A stretch of DNA of 64,000 bases from positions 1-64,000 of the forward strand of contig JBMHCR010000025.1 in the NCBI GenBank assembly GCA_049889815.1. Direction: 5' to 3'. A model generated the notes under the pieces. The model ran no database searches. It was not told the DNA's origin and was given only the letters and a program-made list of their open reading frames with translations. Made by a program: the position numbers and the translations under genes. Position 1 is the first letter of the stretch, and each line of letters starts with the position of its first letter. This document shows positions 1 to 10,300 of this stretch, in pieces. This stretch comes from JBPOFY01 sp049889815. Its GTDB lineage: Bacteria > Verrucomicrobiota > Verrucomicrobiia > Opitutales > Coraliomargaritaceae.

Positions 1-399
1 CCACCCGTTCAAAACAGGGGCCCGTTTGCGAGGCAGCTAGAGTTTCGCGGAGTTGCAGAACTCGATGGCGCTTATCGCATCAGTATATTCAACAAAGCCG
101 ATCAGAAAGGGTACTGGATCAAAGTGGGTGAGAAGAAGGAAGGCATACACGTGACGACCTTCGACCTCGGTTCGATGACAGTCACCCTCAATCAAAACGG
201 CAGAAGCGAGCGTCTGAGCATGATGGAATCTACGGATAGCCCACTGCCGGTTGTAGCTTCTGCGCCGGCTCCTGCGAACATTCCATCCAAGCCTTCGACC
301 GGCAACAAAAACCAACCGGTTTTCAAGCCAAATACAAATTCGCAAAAGAAAACGTCATCTACAGTGCCTCGGCGTCGCGTCATACTCCCTAAAAAGTAG
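1..399 (+). CDS. C-terminal part of an unrecognised protein (5' end outside window)
   Basis: An open frame runs from the first base to the stop at 397-399, so the gene begins upstream of the window and 132 residues are visible. The first ~70 residues alternate hydrophobic and polar positions like a small beta-barrel domain (motifs EFRGV, YRISIFN, GYWIKVGE, SMTVTLNQNG). This layout is reminiscent of the periplasmic domains of GspC/PilP-type secretion proteins, but I cannot assign it. The remainder is a low-complexity Pro/Ala/Ser/Lys tail ending in basic residues. A GTG at 124 is an internal codon rather than a convincing start, because the domain continues upstream of it. It converges on rpsA and shares the hairpin at 454-486. 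Confidence 0.6.
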   Translation, partial: PPVQNRGPFARQLEFRGVAELDGAYRISIFNKADQKGYWIKVGEKKEGIHVTTFDLGSMTVTLNQNGRSERLSMMESTDSPLPVVASAPAPANIPSKPSTGNKNQPVFKPNTNSQKKTSSTVPRRRVILPKK

Positions 400-453
400 T
401 CGGAAGCTTTTTCGAGAATACAGTCACCGCACTCAACATATGGTTCGCTACAC

Positions 454-486
454 AAAAAAAGCTCCGCAATTTCTCGCGGAGCTTTT
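454..486. terminator. Bidirectional intrinsic terminator between the partial gene and rpsA
   Basis: An 8-bp perfect stem (460-467 pairs with 476-483, AGCTCCGC with GCGGAGCT) has an 8-nt loop. A run of seven A lies on the left flank and TTTT on the right. Read on the minus strand it is a classic hairpin plus T7 about 25 nt after the rpsA stop. Read on the plus strand it ends the partial gene. Confidence 0.85.
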
Positions 487-510
487 ATATAATTAGCCTT
501 TGAAACGTGC

Positions 511-2169
<1,659 letters not shown>

Positions 2170-2347
2170 TTTATGTAATGTGCTGACGCCGAAGCGACAG
2201 CTGGGTTGGATGTTCTTGTTGATTCCTCATGCCAGAATGACACGGCCGACGAACGGAACCATCGGGAGGAGCGCGGAAAGATAGGTCAACCAGTCTCACC
2301 TGCAAGCCTAAAATCCTGATAATACGTAGGTTTGGAGCGAAATCGAA

Positions 2348-2375
2348 CTATCCACTACCCACTAAAAACTATCCA
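2348..2375. repeat. Period-7 degenerate tandem repeat (copy 1)
   Basis: Four consecutive 7-mers (CTATCCA, CTACCCA, CTAAAAA, CTATCCA) lie 5 nt beyond the trmL stop codon, in the 211-bp gap between trmL and rpsA. The unit is the same type as at 52043-52098 and, on the other strand, 54649-54690. The rest of the gap shows no gene; it must contain the rpsA promoter, which I could not pinpoint. Confidence 0.6.
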
Positions 2376-2380
2376 GTATT

Positions 2381-2836
2381 TCATGCCTCCAACTGCCGGA
2401 TCGCCTCATAGGCTGCGATCCCGACCGAAGTCGCCAAATTCAGCGATCGCATCTCCGTATTTTTATGCGGAATGGTGAGTCGCTGTCCCTCAAGCTGTTG
2501 GTGCAACCAATCTGGAACACCATGTCCTTCGCTGCCGAAAATAAGTCCATCACCATCTTTAAACCTTACATCCCAGTAAGCATGGTTCGCCTTCGTCGTG
2601 AACAGCCAAAGGCGCTCTGGTCGCGCTTCACTGGCTAAGAAAGCATCCCAATCGTCGTGGTGATGCACATCCAGCGAGTGCCAATAGTCCATGCCACTTC
2701 GCTTGAGTTGCTTATCTGTGATCGTAAAACCGAGTGGATGGATCAGATGCAAGCGCGACTCGGTGATGGCACACAAACGACCAATGTTTCCCGTATTCTG
2801 CGGGATCTCCGGATTGAATAAGACGATGTGCAGCAT
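2381..2836 (-). CDS. trmL: tRNA (cytidine(34)-2'-O)-methyltransferase
   Basis: This 151-residue SPOUT-class methyltransferase has the family's three motifs: NPEIPQNTGNIGR near the N-terminus (motif 1 Arg), FGSEGHGVP in the middle and RSLNLATSVGIAAYEA at the C-terminus. These form the trefoil knot that binds S-adenosylmethionine. TrmL dimers 2'-O-methylate the wobble base of tRNA-Leu isoacceptors. The length is typical (157 in E. coli). The start codon directly follows the stop codon of dgkA with no intervening base, so the two genes are almost certainly co-transcribed and translationally coupled. The closest alternative is another small SPOUT methyltransferase, but the motifs fit TrmL well. 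Confidence 0.93.
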   Translation of the reverse strand: MLHIVLFNPEIPQNTGNIGRLCAITESRLHLIHPLGFTITDKQLKRSGMDYWHSLDVHHHDDWDAFLASEARPERLWLFTTKANHAYWDVRFKDGDGLIFGSEGHGVPDWLHQQLEGQRLTIPHKNTEMRSLNLATSVGIAAYEAIRQLEA

Positions 2837-3241
2837 CTAGCCGATCAACTGGCTCCAATTCACCACGATAACCGCAACCCAACATATCAAGCAGTTCAAG
2901 AGGCTGATCAACACAGCCGCACTACCCATATCCTTGGCACGCTTTGCCAAGGGGCGGTTTCTAAGAGAAATGTCGTCCACGACTGCCTCTATCCCTGAAT
3001 TCAACAGCTCTACGATCAGTACGAGCAGAATACTTGCCACTAGAAACAAGTGTTGGACCACGGGCACATTCAGTAAAAAAGAAGCCGGCACTAGAAAGCA
3101 CGCCAAAACGGCTTCCTGGCGGAAGGCCGCCTCGTGTTTCAAAGTCGATGCGATCCCCTCAAGCGAATAATAAAACGCCTTGAAGACACGCTTAACTCCA
3201 GTGTTCTTGTGGATATTAGGGTCGATTTGTTCGCTATCCAT
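2837..3241 (-). CDS. dgkA: Diacylglycerol kinase, DgkA type
   Basis: This 134-residue integral membrane protein has three predicted transmembrane helices (about residues 43-60, 64-82 and 108-128) and the DgkA signature VELLNSGIEAVVD followed by AKDMGSAAV. It carries the conserved Glu/Asn that bind Mg-ATP, and an upstream Glu in the stretch LKHEAAFRQE. DgkA phosphorylates diacylglycerol, or undecaprenol in related members, at the inner membrane and so recycles lipid intermediates. In many bacteria dgkA sits in a phoH-ybeY-dgkA cluster; here phoH and ybeY lie about 31 kb away. It is divergent from polA across a 129-bp gap that must hold both promoters. Confidence 0.92.
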   Translation of the reverse strand: MDSEQIDPNIHKNTGVKRVFKAFYYSLEGIASTLKHEAAFRQEAVLACFLVPASFLLNVPVVQHLFLVASILLVLIVELLNSGIEAVVDDISLRNRPLAKRAKDMGSAAVLISLLNCLICWVAVIVVNWSQLIG

Positions 3242-3370
3242 GATGTTGAGATGCCTCGCGCAGATTGTGTCAAAAATGTGAAATGTCCAATCAAGTTTTG
3301 TAACATTTCTATGAAATCTACGACCACTAAATGTTGGACGATCGCCCTGGATGCCGCAGTGTCATTGCTA

Positions 3371-6166
3371 ATGTCTAAAACGCTTTACCTACTCGACGGC
3401 ATGGCACTCGCCTATCGAGCCCACTTCGCACTGATTCGCAGCCCTATTTACACTTCAAAAGGCTTTAACACTTCTGCGATATTCGGGTTCACCGGCACAC
3501 TGATTGAACTGATCAGCAATCAGAAGCCCAGCCACCTAGCCGTCGTCTTCGACACCTCTGCTCCAACTGAGCGGCACAGGATCTTTCCCGAATACAAAGC
3601 ACAGCGCGAGGCTATGCCGGAAGACCTAGCCGCCGCAATGCCACAGCTTGACCGCATCGCTGACGCCTTCGGCATACCGGTGCTCAAAATGGACGGCTAC
3701 GAGGCTGACGACATCATCGGCACCCTCGCTCATAAAGCAGAAGCCGATGGCTTCAATGAGATCTACATGGTCACTCCGGACAAAGACTTTGGCCAGCTCG
3801 TGACCGATAAGATCAAGATGTATCGCCCGTCCCGCAAAGGTGATGCCGCCGAAATCTGGGGCGTCGACGAGATCAAAGAAAAATGGGGCATCGCTCGCGT
3901 CGACCAGGTAATCGACATGCTCGGTCTCTGCGGCGACGTATCCGACAACATCCCCGGGGTGCCGGGGATCGGTCCCAAGACCGCAGAGAAACTATTAGCT
4001 ACTTACGATAGCGTCGAAGGGATCATCGAGAATACCGATCAACTAAAAGGGAAACAAAAAGAGCGCCTAGTCGAACATGCGAACAACGCGCTACTTTCGA
4101 AAAAGCTCGCTACCATCCAACTCGATGTGCCGATCGAAGCCGACTGGAACAGCATCGAGCTCGACGCACCTGAGCAGGATAAGCTCGCACCGATCTTCGC
4201 CGAATTCGAGTTTCGCACCCTTGGTAAACGTATCTTCGGTAGCGATTTTTCCGTGCAGGAAGCCGCCAGTGACCTCGTCCTCATGAGTGAGGACGATGAG
4301 CAAGCCGCAAAAAAGACTGCTGCTGAATCCGACCAACTCGACCTCATCCCTCAAGTCAGTCTGAAAAAGCTCAGCGATGTAACTACCAACTATCGCATCG
4401 CGCATGACGAGTCCATGCTCTCCGAGCTCCTCTCTGAATTACAGAAAGCTGGCAGCTTTGCGTTCGACACCGAGACCACCGCTCTCAATCCCCGTCATGC
4501 GAAACTCGTCGGCATCTCCTTCAGCACGAAGCCTCAAACGGGTTGGTTCGTTCCAACCCAAGAAAACGCAAAGGTACTCGAAGCACTGCGCCCCCTTTTT
4601 GCTGACAAGAAACTCATCAAAATCGGTCATAACCTAAAGTTCGACCTCTCCATTCTCGCAGAGCAAGGCTTGCCCGTAGCCGGTACTTGCTACGATACGA
4701 TGCTCGCACATGCGCTGATTGACCCCGAGCAACGCCATAGCCTTGATACGCTCTCCGAAGACTATCTGCAGTATTCACCGATCCGATTTAGTGAGCTGCT
4801 TCCGAATGCGAAAAAGGGCGAAGCCATCGACTACTCAAGCGTCGAACCCAAAGCACTTGCCGACTACGCCACCGAAGATGCCGACATTGCCTTACAGCTC
4901 TGGCACACTTTAGAAGCAAAACTTGAAGCGAGCGGACAAGCCAAAGTCTTCTACGAAATCGAAACACCGCTGCTACCGGTGCTGGCGACGATCGAGCTTG
5001 AAGGCATTCGCATGGACGAGTCCGTGCTCGCAGAAACAGGTGCCGCGCTGGTGGACCACATGGAGAGCTTACACGCATCCATCGTGGAGACCGCTGGCCG
5101 TGAGTTTAATCTCAACTCTCCCAAACAACTTGGAGAAGTGCTGTTCGATGACCTCAAACTCGTAGAAAAGCCAAAGAAGACCAAGACCGGTCAATACGCG
5201 ACCAACGAACAGGTGCTCTCCTCGCTTGCGCCAAAGCACGAGATTGTTGCCAACATTCTGGAGTATCGCCAGCTCTCGAAACTGAAGGGTACCTACATCG
5301 ACGCCCTACCGCAGTCGGTCGATTCAAAGACCCAGCGTGTGCACACACACTACGGACAAGTCCAAACGGCAACCGGGCGCCTATCTTCCAACGATCCAAA
5401 CCTGCAGAATATCCCGGTGCGTAGCGAACAGGGGCGCCAAATTCGCAAAGCATTTGTCGCCCGTGAGGGCTGGAAACTACTTGCCGCCGACTACTCACAA
5501 ATTGAACTACGTATCCTCGCGGCGCTCACAGGCGATGAAGGTCTGCTCACCGCCTTCCGCGAAGGACGCGACATCCATACAGCCACCGCGGCAAAAATAT
5601 TCGATGTCGCACCCGAAGCTGTCGATCGTGACCAGCGTAGCACTGCAAAGATGGTCAACTTTGGTATCCCATACGGCATTTCTGCATTCGGCCTCGCACA
5701 ACGTCTCGGCACGATCTCACGCACGGAGGCTCAAGAGATTATCGATAACTACTTTGCGCAGTTCCCCGGTATTCCCGGTTACATGGAGCGCATGAAGGAA
5801 GGCGCAAAAGAAAACGGCTACGTCGAAACCATCACCGGTCGCCGCCGCTACTTGCGCGACATAGACTCACGCAATGGCACTATCCGCGCCGCTGCGGAGC
5901 GCAATGCGATCAATATGCCCATCCAGGGCACCGCTGCCGACCTGATCAAACTCGCGATGGTGCGTATCCAAAACTCACTTACAGAGCAAAAACTCAATAC
6001 ACGCATGCTGCTGCAAGTGCATGACGAATTGGTCTTCGATCTCGACCCTAGCGAAGAATCCGTCGTGCGCGAACTCATCACCGAAGGCATGCAAAACGCA
6101 CTACCACTCGACGCCCCGATTGAAATTGAGATCGGTATCGGCGACAACTGGCTACAGGCACACTAA
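3371..6166 (+). CDS. polA: DNA polymerase I
   Basis: The 931-residue protein is full length for Pol I (928 in E. coli). Domains in order are the 5' nuclease (MSKTLYLLDGMALAYRAHF, VVFDTSAPTERH, YEADDIIGTLA, GDVSDNIPGVPGIGPKTA), the 3'-5' exonuclease around residue 360 (FDTETTALNP, IGHNLKFDLS, YATEDADIAL, so the metal-binding acidic residues are present and proofreading is probably active), and the family A polymerase (TATGRLSSNDPNLQNIP, DYSQIELRILAA, RSTAKMVNFGIPYG, VHDELVFDL). The open frame extends upstream to 3134. The ATG at 3371 is chosen because the 5' nuclease fold begins right after it and upstream codons antisense dgkA. No SD is visible. It is followed after one base by a short RNase III-like gene. 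Confidence 0.96.
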   Translation: MSKTLYLLDGMALAYRAHFALIRSPIYTSKGFNTSAIFGFTGTLIELISNQKPSHLAVVFDTSAPTERHRIFPEYKAQREAMPEDLAAAMPQLDRIADAFGIPVLKMDGYEADDIIGTLAHKAEADGFNEIYMVTPDKDFGQLVTDKIKMYRPSRKGDAAEIWGVDEIKEKWGIARVDQVIDMLGLCGDVSDNIPGVPGIGPKTAEKLLATYDSVEGIIENTDQLKGKQKERLVEHANNALLSKKLATIQLDVPIEADWNSIELDAPEQDKLAPIFAEFEFRTLGKRIFGSDFSVQEAASDLVLMSEDDEQAAKKTAAESDQLDLIPQVSLKKLSDVTTNYRIAHDESMLSELLSELQKAGSFAFDTETTALNPRHAKLVGISFSTKPQTGWFVPTQENAKVLEALRPLFADKKLIKIGHNLKFDLSILAEQGLPVAGTCYDTMLAHALIDPEQRHSLDTLSEDYLQYSPIRFSELLPNAKKGEAIDYSSVEPKALADYATEDADIALQLWHTLEAKLEASGQAKVFYEIETPLLPVLATIELEGIRMDESVLAETGAALVDHMESLHASIVETAGREFNLNSPKQLGEVLFDDLKLVEKPKKTKTGQYATNEQVLSSLAPKHEIVANILEYRQLSKLKGTYIDALPQSVDSKTQRVHTHYGQVQTATGRLSSNDPNLQNIPVRSEQGRQIRKAFVAREGWKLLAADYSQIELRILAALTGDEGLLTAFREGRDIHTATAAKIFDVAPEAVDRDQRSTAKMVNFGIPYGISAFGLAQRLGTISRTEAQEIIDNYFAQFPGIPGYMERMKEGAKENGYVETITGRRRYLRDIDSRNGTIRAAAERNAINMPIQGTAADLIKLAMVRIQNSLTEQKLNTRMLLQVHDELVFDLDPSEESVVRELITEGMQNALPLDAPIEIEIGIGDNWLQAH

Positions 6167-6167
6167 A

Positions 6168-6464
6168 ATGAACGAACTACGCACCAAAGCATGGATCGGC
6201 GACGCTGTGCTCGCCCTATTCGCTCGTGAATGGATCCTCAAGCAACCCGACATTTCGGTCGAACAGCGGGCTGAGGTCTTCATACACATGACCTCAAACA
6301 AGTTCCTCTCCTCACTTGGCGAACCTACCAAGATGGAGGCAGAAATCGGACGCGCCTACCAAGAAAGAGGGCTGCAATCCGCATTCACGCACATTGAGCA
6401 AAAATTTCTGCCCATTTACCTTCAGCAACGTAAGAGAAGATTACGGTCACGCAATCGGCGGTAA
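6168..6464 (+). CDS. Compact RNase III-like (Mini-III type) domain protein
   Basis: The ATG lies one base after the polA stop, giving 98 residues. The N-terminus TKAWIGDAVLALFAREWIL matches the RNase III signature helix, especially Mini-III, retaining Asp12 of the GDAV motif. The stretch MEAEIGRAYQERG matches the second catalytic helix (FEALIGAIYLDGG type), retaining Glu57. About 35 residues that normally lie between these helices are missing, and there is no double-stranded-RNA-binding domain. The basic C-terminal tail (KRRLRSRNRR) could bind RNA. It is clearly in an operon with polA. It could be an active minimal nuclease, possibly for 23S or tRNA processing like MrnC, or a degenerate binding domain. 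The family assignment rests on motif reading only. Confidence 0.65.
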   Translation: MNELRTKAWIGDAVLALFAREWILKQPDISVEQRAEVFIHMTSNKFLSSLGEPTKMEAEIGRAYQERGLQSAFTHIEQKFLPIYLQQRKRRLRSRNRR

Positions 6465-6498
6465 AAGGATATTCAAACGAAGCTAATGATTCGAAAAG

Positions 6499-7335
6499 TT
6501 AGCGGTCTCCTGAGCGGATGTATCTACGGTCGTTAATATCTACGTCCGATTCCTTGAGTTCCTTATCTGAGGAGTTTCCAACAAATCCCGGAGGGCGAAT
6601 CGTGAACTGAGTGTACGCAAGTTCGTTTGCCTTGTTCATACGAGGATACAATAGAAGCATTTTCCGACCCCCCTGCTGCATAGCCATCTTACGGTCTTCA
6701 ATCTTGTAGATATCCTTTCCATTGTGACCGGCAATCAAAAGAGGCACCAAAAATCTACTTTTGCTATTCTTAATTCGAAAATCTTCGATAGCCATAGCAC
6801 CCACCTCTTTAACTGTATCTTCAATTCGCGCCTTTACCTTCTGATCACTTATATTGATGACCCGAATGGTGTTGTCGGGGAACTTTTGATTGTCGATATC
6901 CATCACATTTCCAGAAATAGTTCCAGAATCATTACGACTCAGAAAGATCATCTTTCGACCTGGTTGACCCAATCCAACCGACATCAGTGGTTCGCGCACA
7001 ACCTCGCCATCTTCGCCAATGAATGGTTCTTTAAAAAACGTAATCTTGCGCGACCCTTTATGTTGAATCGTTCGAGTGATACGCCCAGGAGTCGCGTTGA
7101 TTCGGTAGTCCTGTTCGTCCGTCCTAAAAAACATTTCAAACCCGTTATTCAGTTTACCTTGGAATTGTTGAGAACTCGGGATGTATAGAAGATTGATTAG
7201 GTAAATATCCTCCTGCTGCTGACCCACAACACCCGGGGGGGGGCCTCCAAATTCGTCAACCTGAGCCTTCGCTAAGTTCAGAATAAAGAGAGATGAGGCA
7301 GTTAAAAAAAGAAACGGTAAGAATCGACTTTTCAT
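6499..7335 (-). CDS. Secreted protein of unknown function, partner of the cassette A gene
   Basis: The 278-residue protein has a clear signal peptide (MKSRFLPFLFLTASSLFILN, cleavage near AKA-QV). I recognise no domain. The mature part is mostly beta-strand-like, with segments such as YLINLLYIPSSQQFQGKL, KITFFKEPF and KMIFLSRND, and it ends in a charged tail. It starts 21 nt after the stop of the large cassette A gene on the same strand, so the two form an operon and the product is probably exported to act with it. A Pro/Gly/Gln-rich linker (residues 31-41) follows the signal peptide. The strand-rich pattern suggests a periplasmic or surface beta-sandwich; this is inference. Confidence 0.75.
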   Translation of the reverse strand: MKSRFLPFLFLTASSLFILNLAKAQVDEFGGPPPGVVGQQQEDIYLINLLYIPSSQQFQGKLNNGFEMFFRTDEQDYRINATPGRITRTIQHKGSRKITFFKEPFIGEDGEVVREPLMSVGLGQPGRKMIFLSRNDSGTISGNVMDIDNQKFPDNTIRVINISDQKVKARIEDTVKEVGAMAIEDFRIKNSKSRFLVPLLIAGHNGKDIYKIEDRKMAMQQGGRKMLLLYPRMNKANELAYTQFTIRPPGFVGNSSDKELKESDVDINDRRYIRSGDR

Positions 7336-7356
7336 AAAAGAATTACGGGGAGTTCA

Positions 7357-10300
7357 TTAAATCTCCTCGGGAGATAACCAACGCATCGAAACAATAGCAA
7401 ACTTTCTACCAAAATTAATATTCTCGCTCGTCGACGGAGATTCGTAGGCCTCGTCTGTTGCGTCTACATACTCAGGCATGCGCTGCACAGTCATCTCGAG
7501 GTAGGCCTCACCTGAGTCCTTGCCAGTAAGTGGATCCAGTGACGAACCAAAAGATCGAATCGTGAAGGTATCGCTACGGGGCCTCAGAACAGATCCGATT
7601 TTACTCAAAACATCAGCCTGTGTGAGAGCCCCTGGGAAAGCATCCAGGAACGAACGACTGTTGATAATCTCAAGTGAAGATCGCTTAAAAGGACCGATCG
7701 AAGGCGGGAGCTTCGGAGTGATAAACTCGTCGACAAACAATCCTTCAGACTTGCCGTCCTCGCGAGTCCATGACTTAGAAATAGCCGGGGGGCCATTGAT
7801 TCCAGCCTGCTCGATCGCAAACTGTAGCGCGCCCATGTAGGAGAAGCGCCGACGACCGTCATTATCTGTCCTTTGAGCCACATCGCCGATGTCAGCCGTG
7901 CTGATAGAGCGGTTAATAAACTGCGACAAAGATAAAAACGGATGACCAGATGCTGAACTCCGGGCACGAATTTCTTCGACGACCTCTGCTGCTAAATCAG
8001 AAATCTGCTGGTCGGTTAAGCTGCGAAAGCCACTCACGATCACATCCTGCTTTTGGAGCGAAGAACTGGATGGATCGGGAATTTCTTCAGTCGATTCGAA
8101 TAAGGGCGAAGTCGTTCTGGCAAAGGAATGCTTAAACTGATCGCTGTTATTCCACGGATCGCTTCCAAGTGTTTCCACGTCGCGTAAGGCCCCGAGGATC
8201 GTTTCCCAAGCAGCAACCGAAGTCGAATTCACGTTGAAGCCGCCATCGAGCATGAGGTGCGCCGCGGCTTTTTCACTCTCTACAACCTCACTGCGTATTT
8301 CGTCACCTTTGGCTGAGGTTGTGAATATCGCATTAGAGCTCGCCTTAATCCGTGAGTTCGGGAGCACCCCGTCGGTTGGGAAGCTCGGTTTTTGAGCAGA
8401 ACTGTCTGGAATCATCGTAGAGAGGAAATAACTATCCCAAAGCGCGTCGTTCAGTTCGTAGGAATAGTCGTAATGACTGCCTGGGTTCGAATTGGCTTTA
8501 TTGACGTAGAAATTGTTATTTTGAAGTCTTCCAAAGTAACCCGTGTTTTTACTAATCAGCGACTTAGTACGGTCCAGCGGCATGAAGATACTACCAATGG
8601 AGTTTCCGATTGCGTAAGCAGGCGTGTAGGCCGCTTGCTGTAGGTTCCACGACCAGTTGTCATTTTCTAGCCGCTGACTAAAATGACCCACATTCATCAG
8701 GTTTGCATGCATGAATTGACCGATTCCGAGAGCGGGGCGCGATGGAACCTCAAATAATATCATCCGTTCACTGCCTCGTATCGAGTCAACATCCATACCT
8801 ACGTAGCCGAATTCTAAGTTATCCCCGTCCATACCAACTGTATAGTTGCGGAACAGGTTGCCGACACTGTACCCAGGGGCCCAGCTTGTTAGGCCCTCGA
8901 TCGTCATCATATCTTGATAATAATTGCTACTACCTAGATTCTTTTCGAGTAACTTGTGAGCTGGGTCGTGCGACAATGGCGCTCGCGGGTTCATCTGGCT
9001 GAGTAGTTGAGCGCGCTCGCTGCCACCGGTGATGTCGGCATCTGGAAAATTCATAAAGCGCGCGACACCATTGATTGTTTTCTCCTGGGCTTCAACCACC
9101 TCCAGATCAAAGCGAGATAATCCTTGTCGCATACCGCGACCTACACCGTAGGGATAACTCTTTGAGTGCCCCATCGGGCCAATAAACTGAGAAAATTGAG
9201 CACCTCGATTGTCTCCACCGTAGGTATTGTTCTTAGTTCGACCACCTGTGACAGCCCAGAGGCGAATTGCTCTGGGAGTTTTCACATTGTCGCGGTGTGA
9301 GAAGAAGGTCCCGCCCGTGCTGTAACTCAAGAAGCACTTGTCCGGGTCTGGGCTACTCGTAAACGACTCAGAATACAGTCGGACATGGTAATTTGTAACG
9401 TTTGAATCCGTTCTCACACCAGTAATCACATCATCGTAACGGGGATAAAAATTCGGAGCCCCAGTATGTTCAGTCATCCATAAGCTGTCTGGATGTCTCT
9501 CCCCCGGGACAAGTGCCGCTCTCTCAGCCGGATCAATTGGCCTCCCGCGCTCATTGATGTCTCCCACGCGGACCGAGGTTTGAGGATCTCTGTGGTCCGA
9601 ATAGAAACCCGTAACGAAGGTGTCTCCCGCTCCAGGCACCAAGACATTGTCTTCACCATTTTGAAAGTTGATAGTCGAATGATTCGGGGGAGAAAAGTTA
9701 ATCGAACGACCCGCAGGGATGACCAATCCTTCCGTTTTAAGAGTCATGTAGAGGGCGCCGTAAGAGGTCTGCTCAGAAAATCTCGGCATAGCTCCATTAC
9801 TAATGATCTGTGCCACCCTCGGAACGCTACCAGGAGGCCTACCGTACCCGTCGTACCTAGCAGTAAGCCAAACCCCCTTCATGGACATTTCCATACCCAG
9901 ATTGCGGTCAAAAACCATATCCTTATCATACGGGTTCCAGAGGGTGATCATCGGAAAATAACCCACGATAAAATGATAATTTCCGAGGAGGCGCGGGTTC
10001 TTCCAAACATTGCCAGGTTTCACATTCCCACTAGCATCAATATTTTCGGGGTGGTATTCGAGAAATCGATAGTTCTGACCGATCGCGTGAAAATGGAAAT
10101 GGAAACGGGTAATGACGGGTTGGTATGAAATCTCCTCGTTAGAAAATGGCTTGAAAGCAACTTCGCCGGGATTGTCGATATCGCGACCCTTTTCGACACC
10201 CACATTATCGATGCTTTGTTGGTAGAAGTCAGCCAGCTGACTCCACTCGGGACCGCCAGGATCATACTTGGTTGCGATGGCGCCAGCGGGACCAAACATT

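Noticed and set aside
3134..3370. Upstream extension of polA (79 codons)
   Set aside because: It antisenses dgkA and precedes the conserved 5' nuclease start; the ATG at 3371 fits the family.
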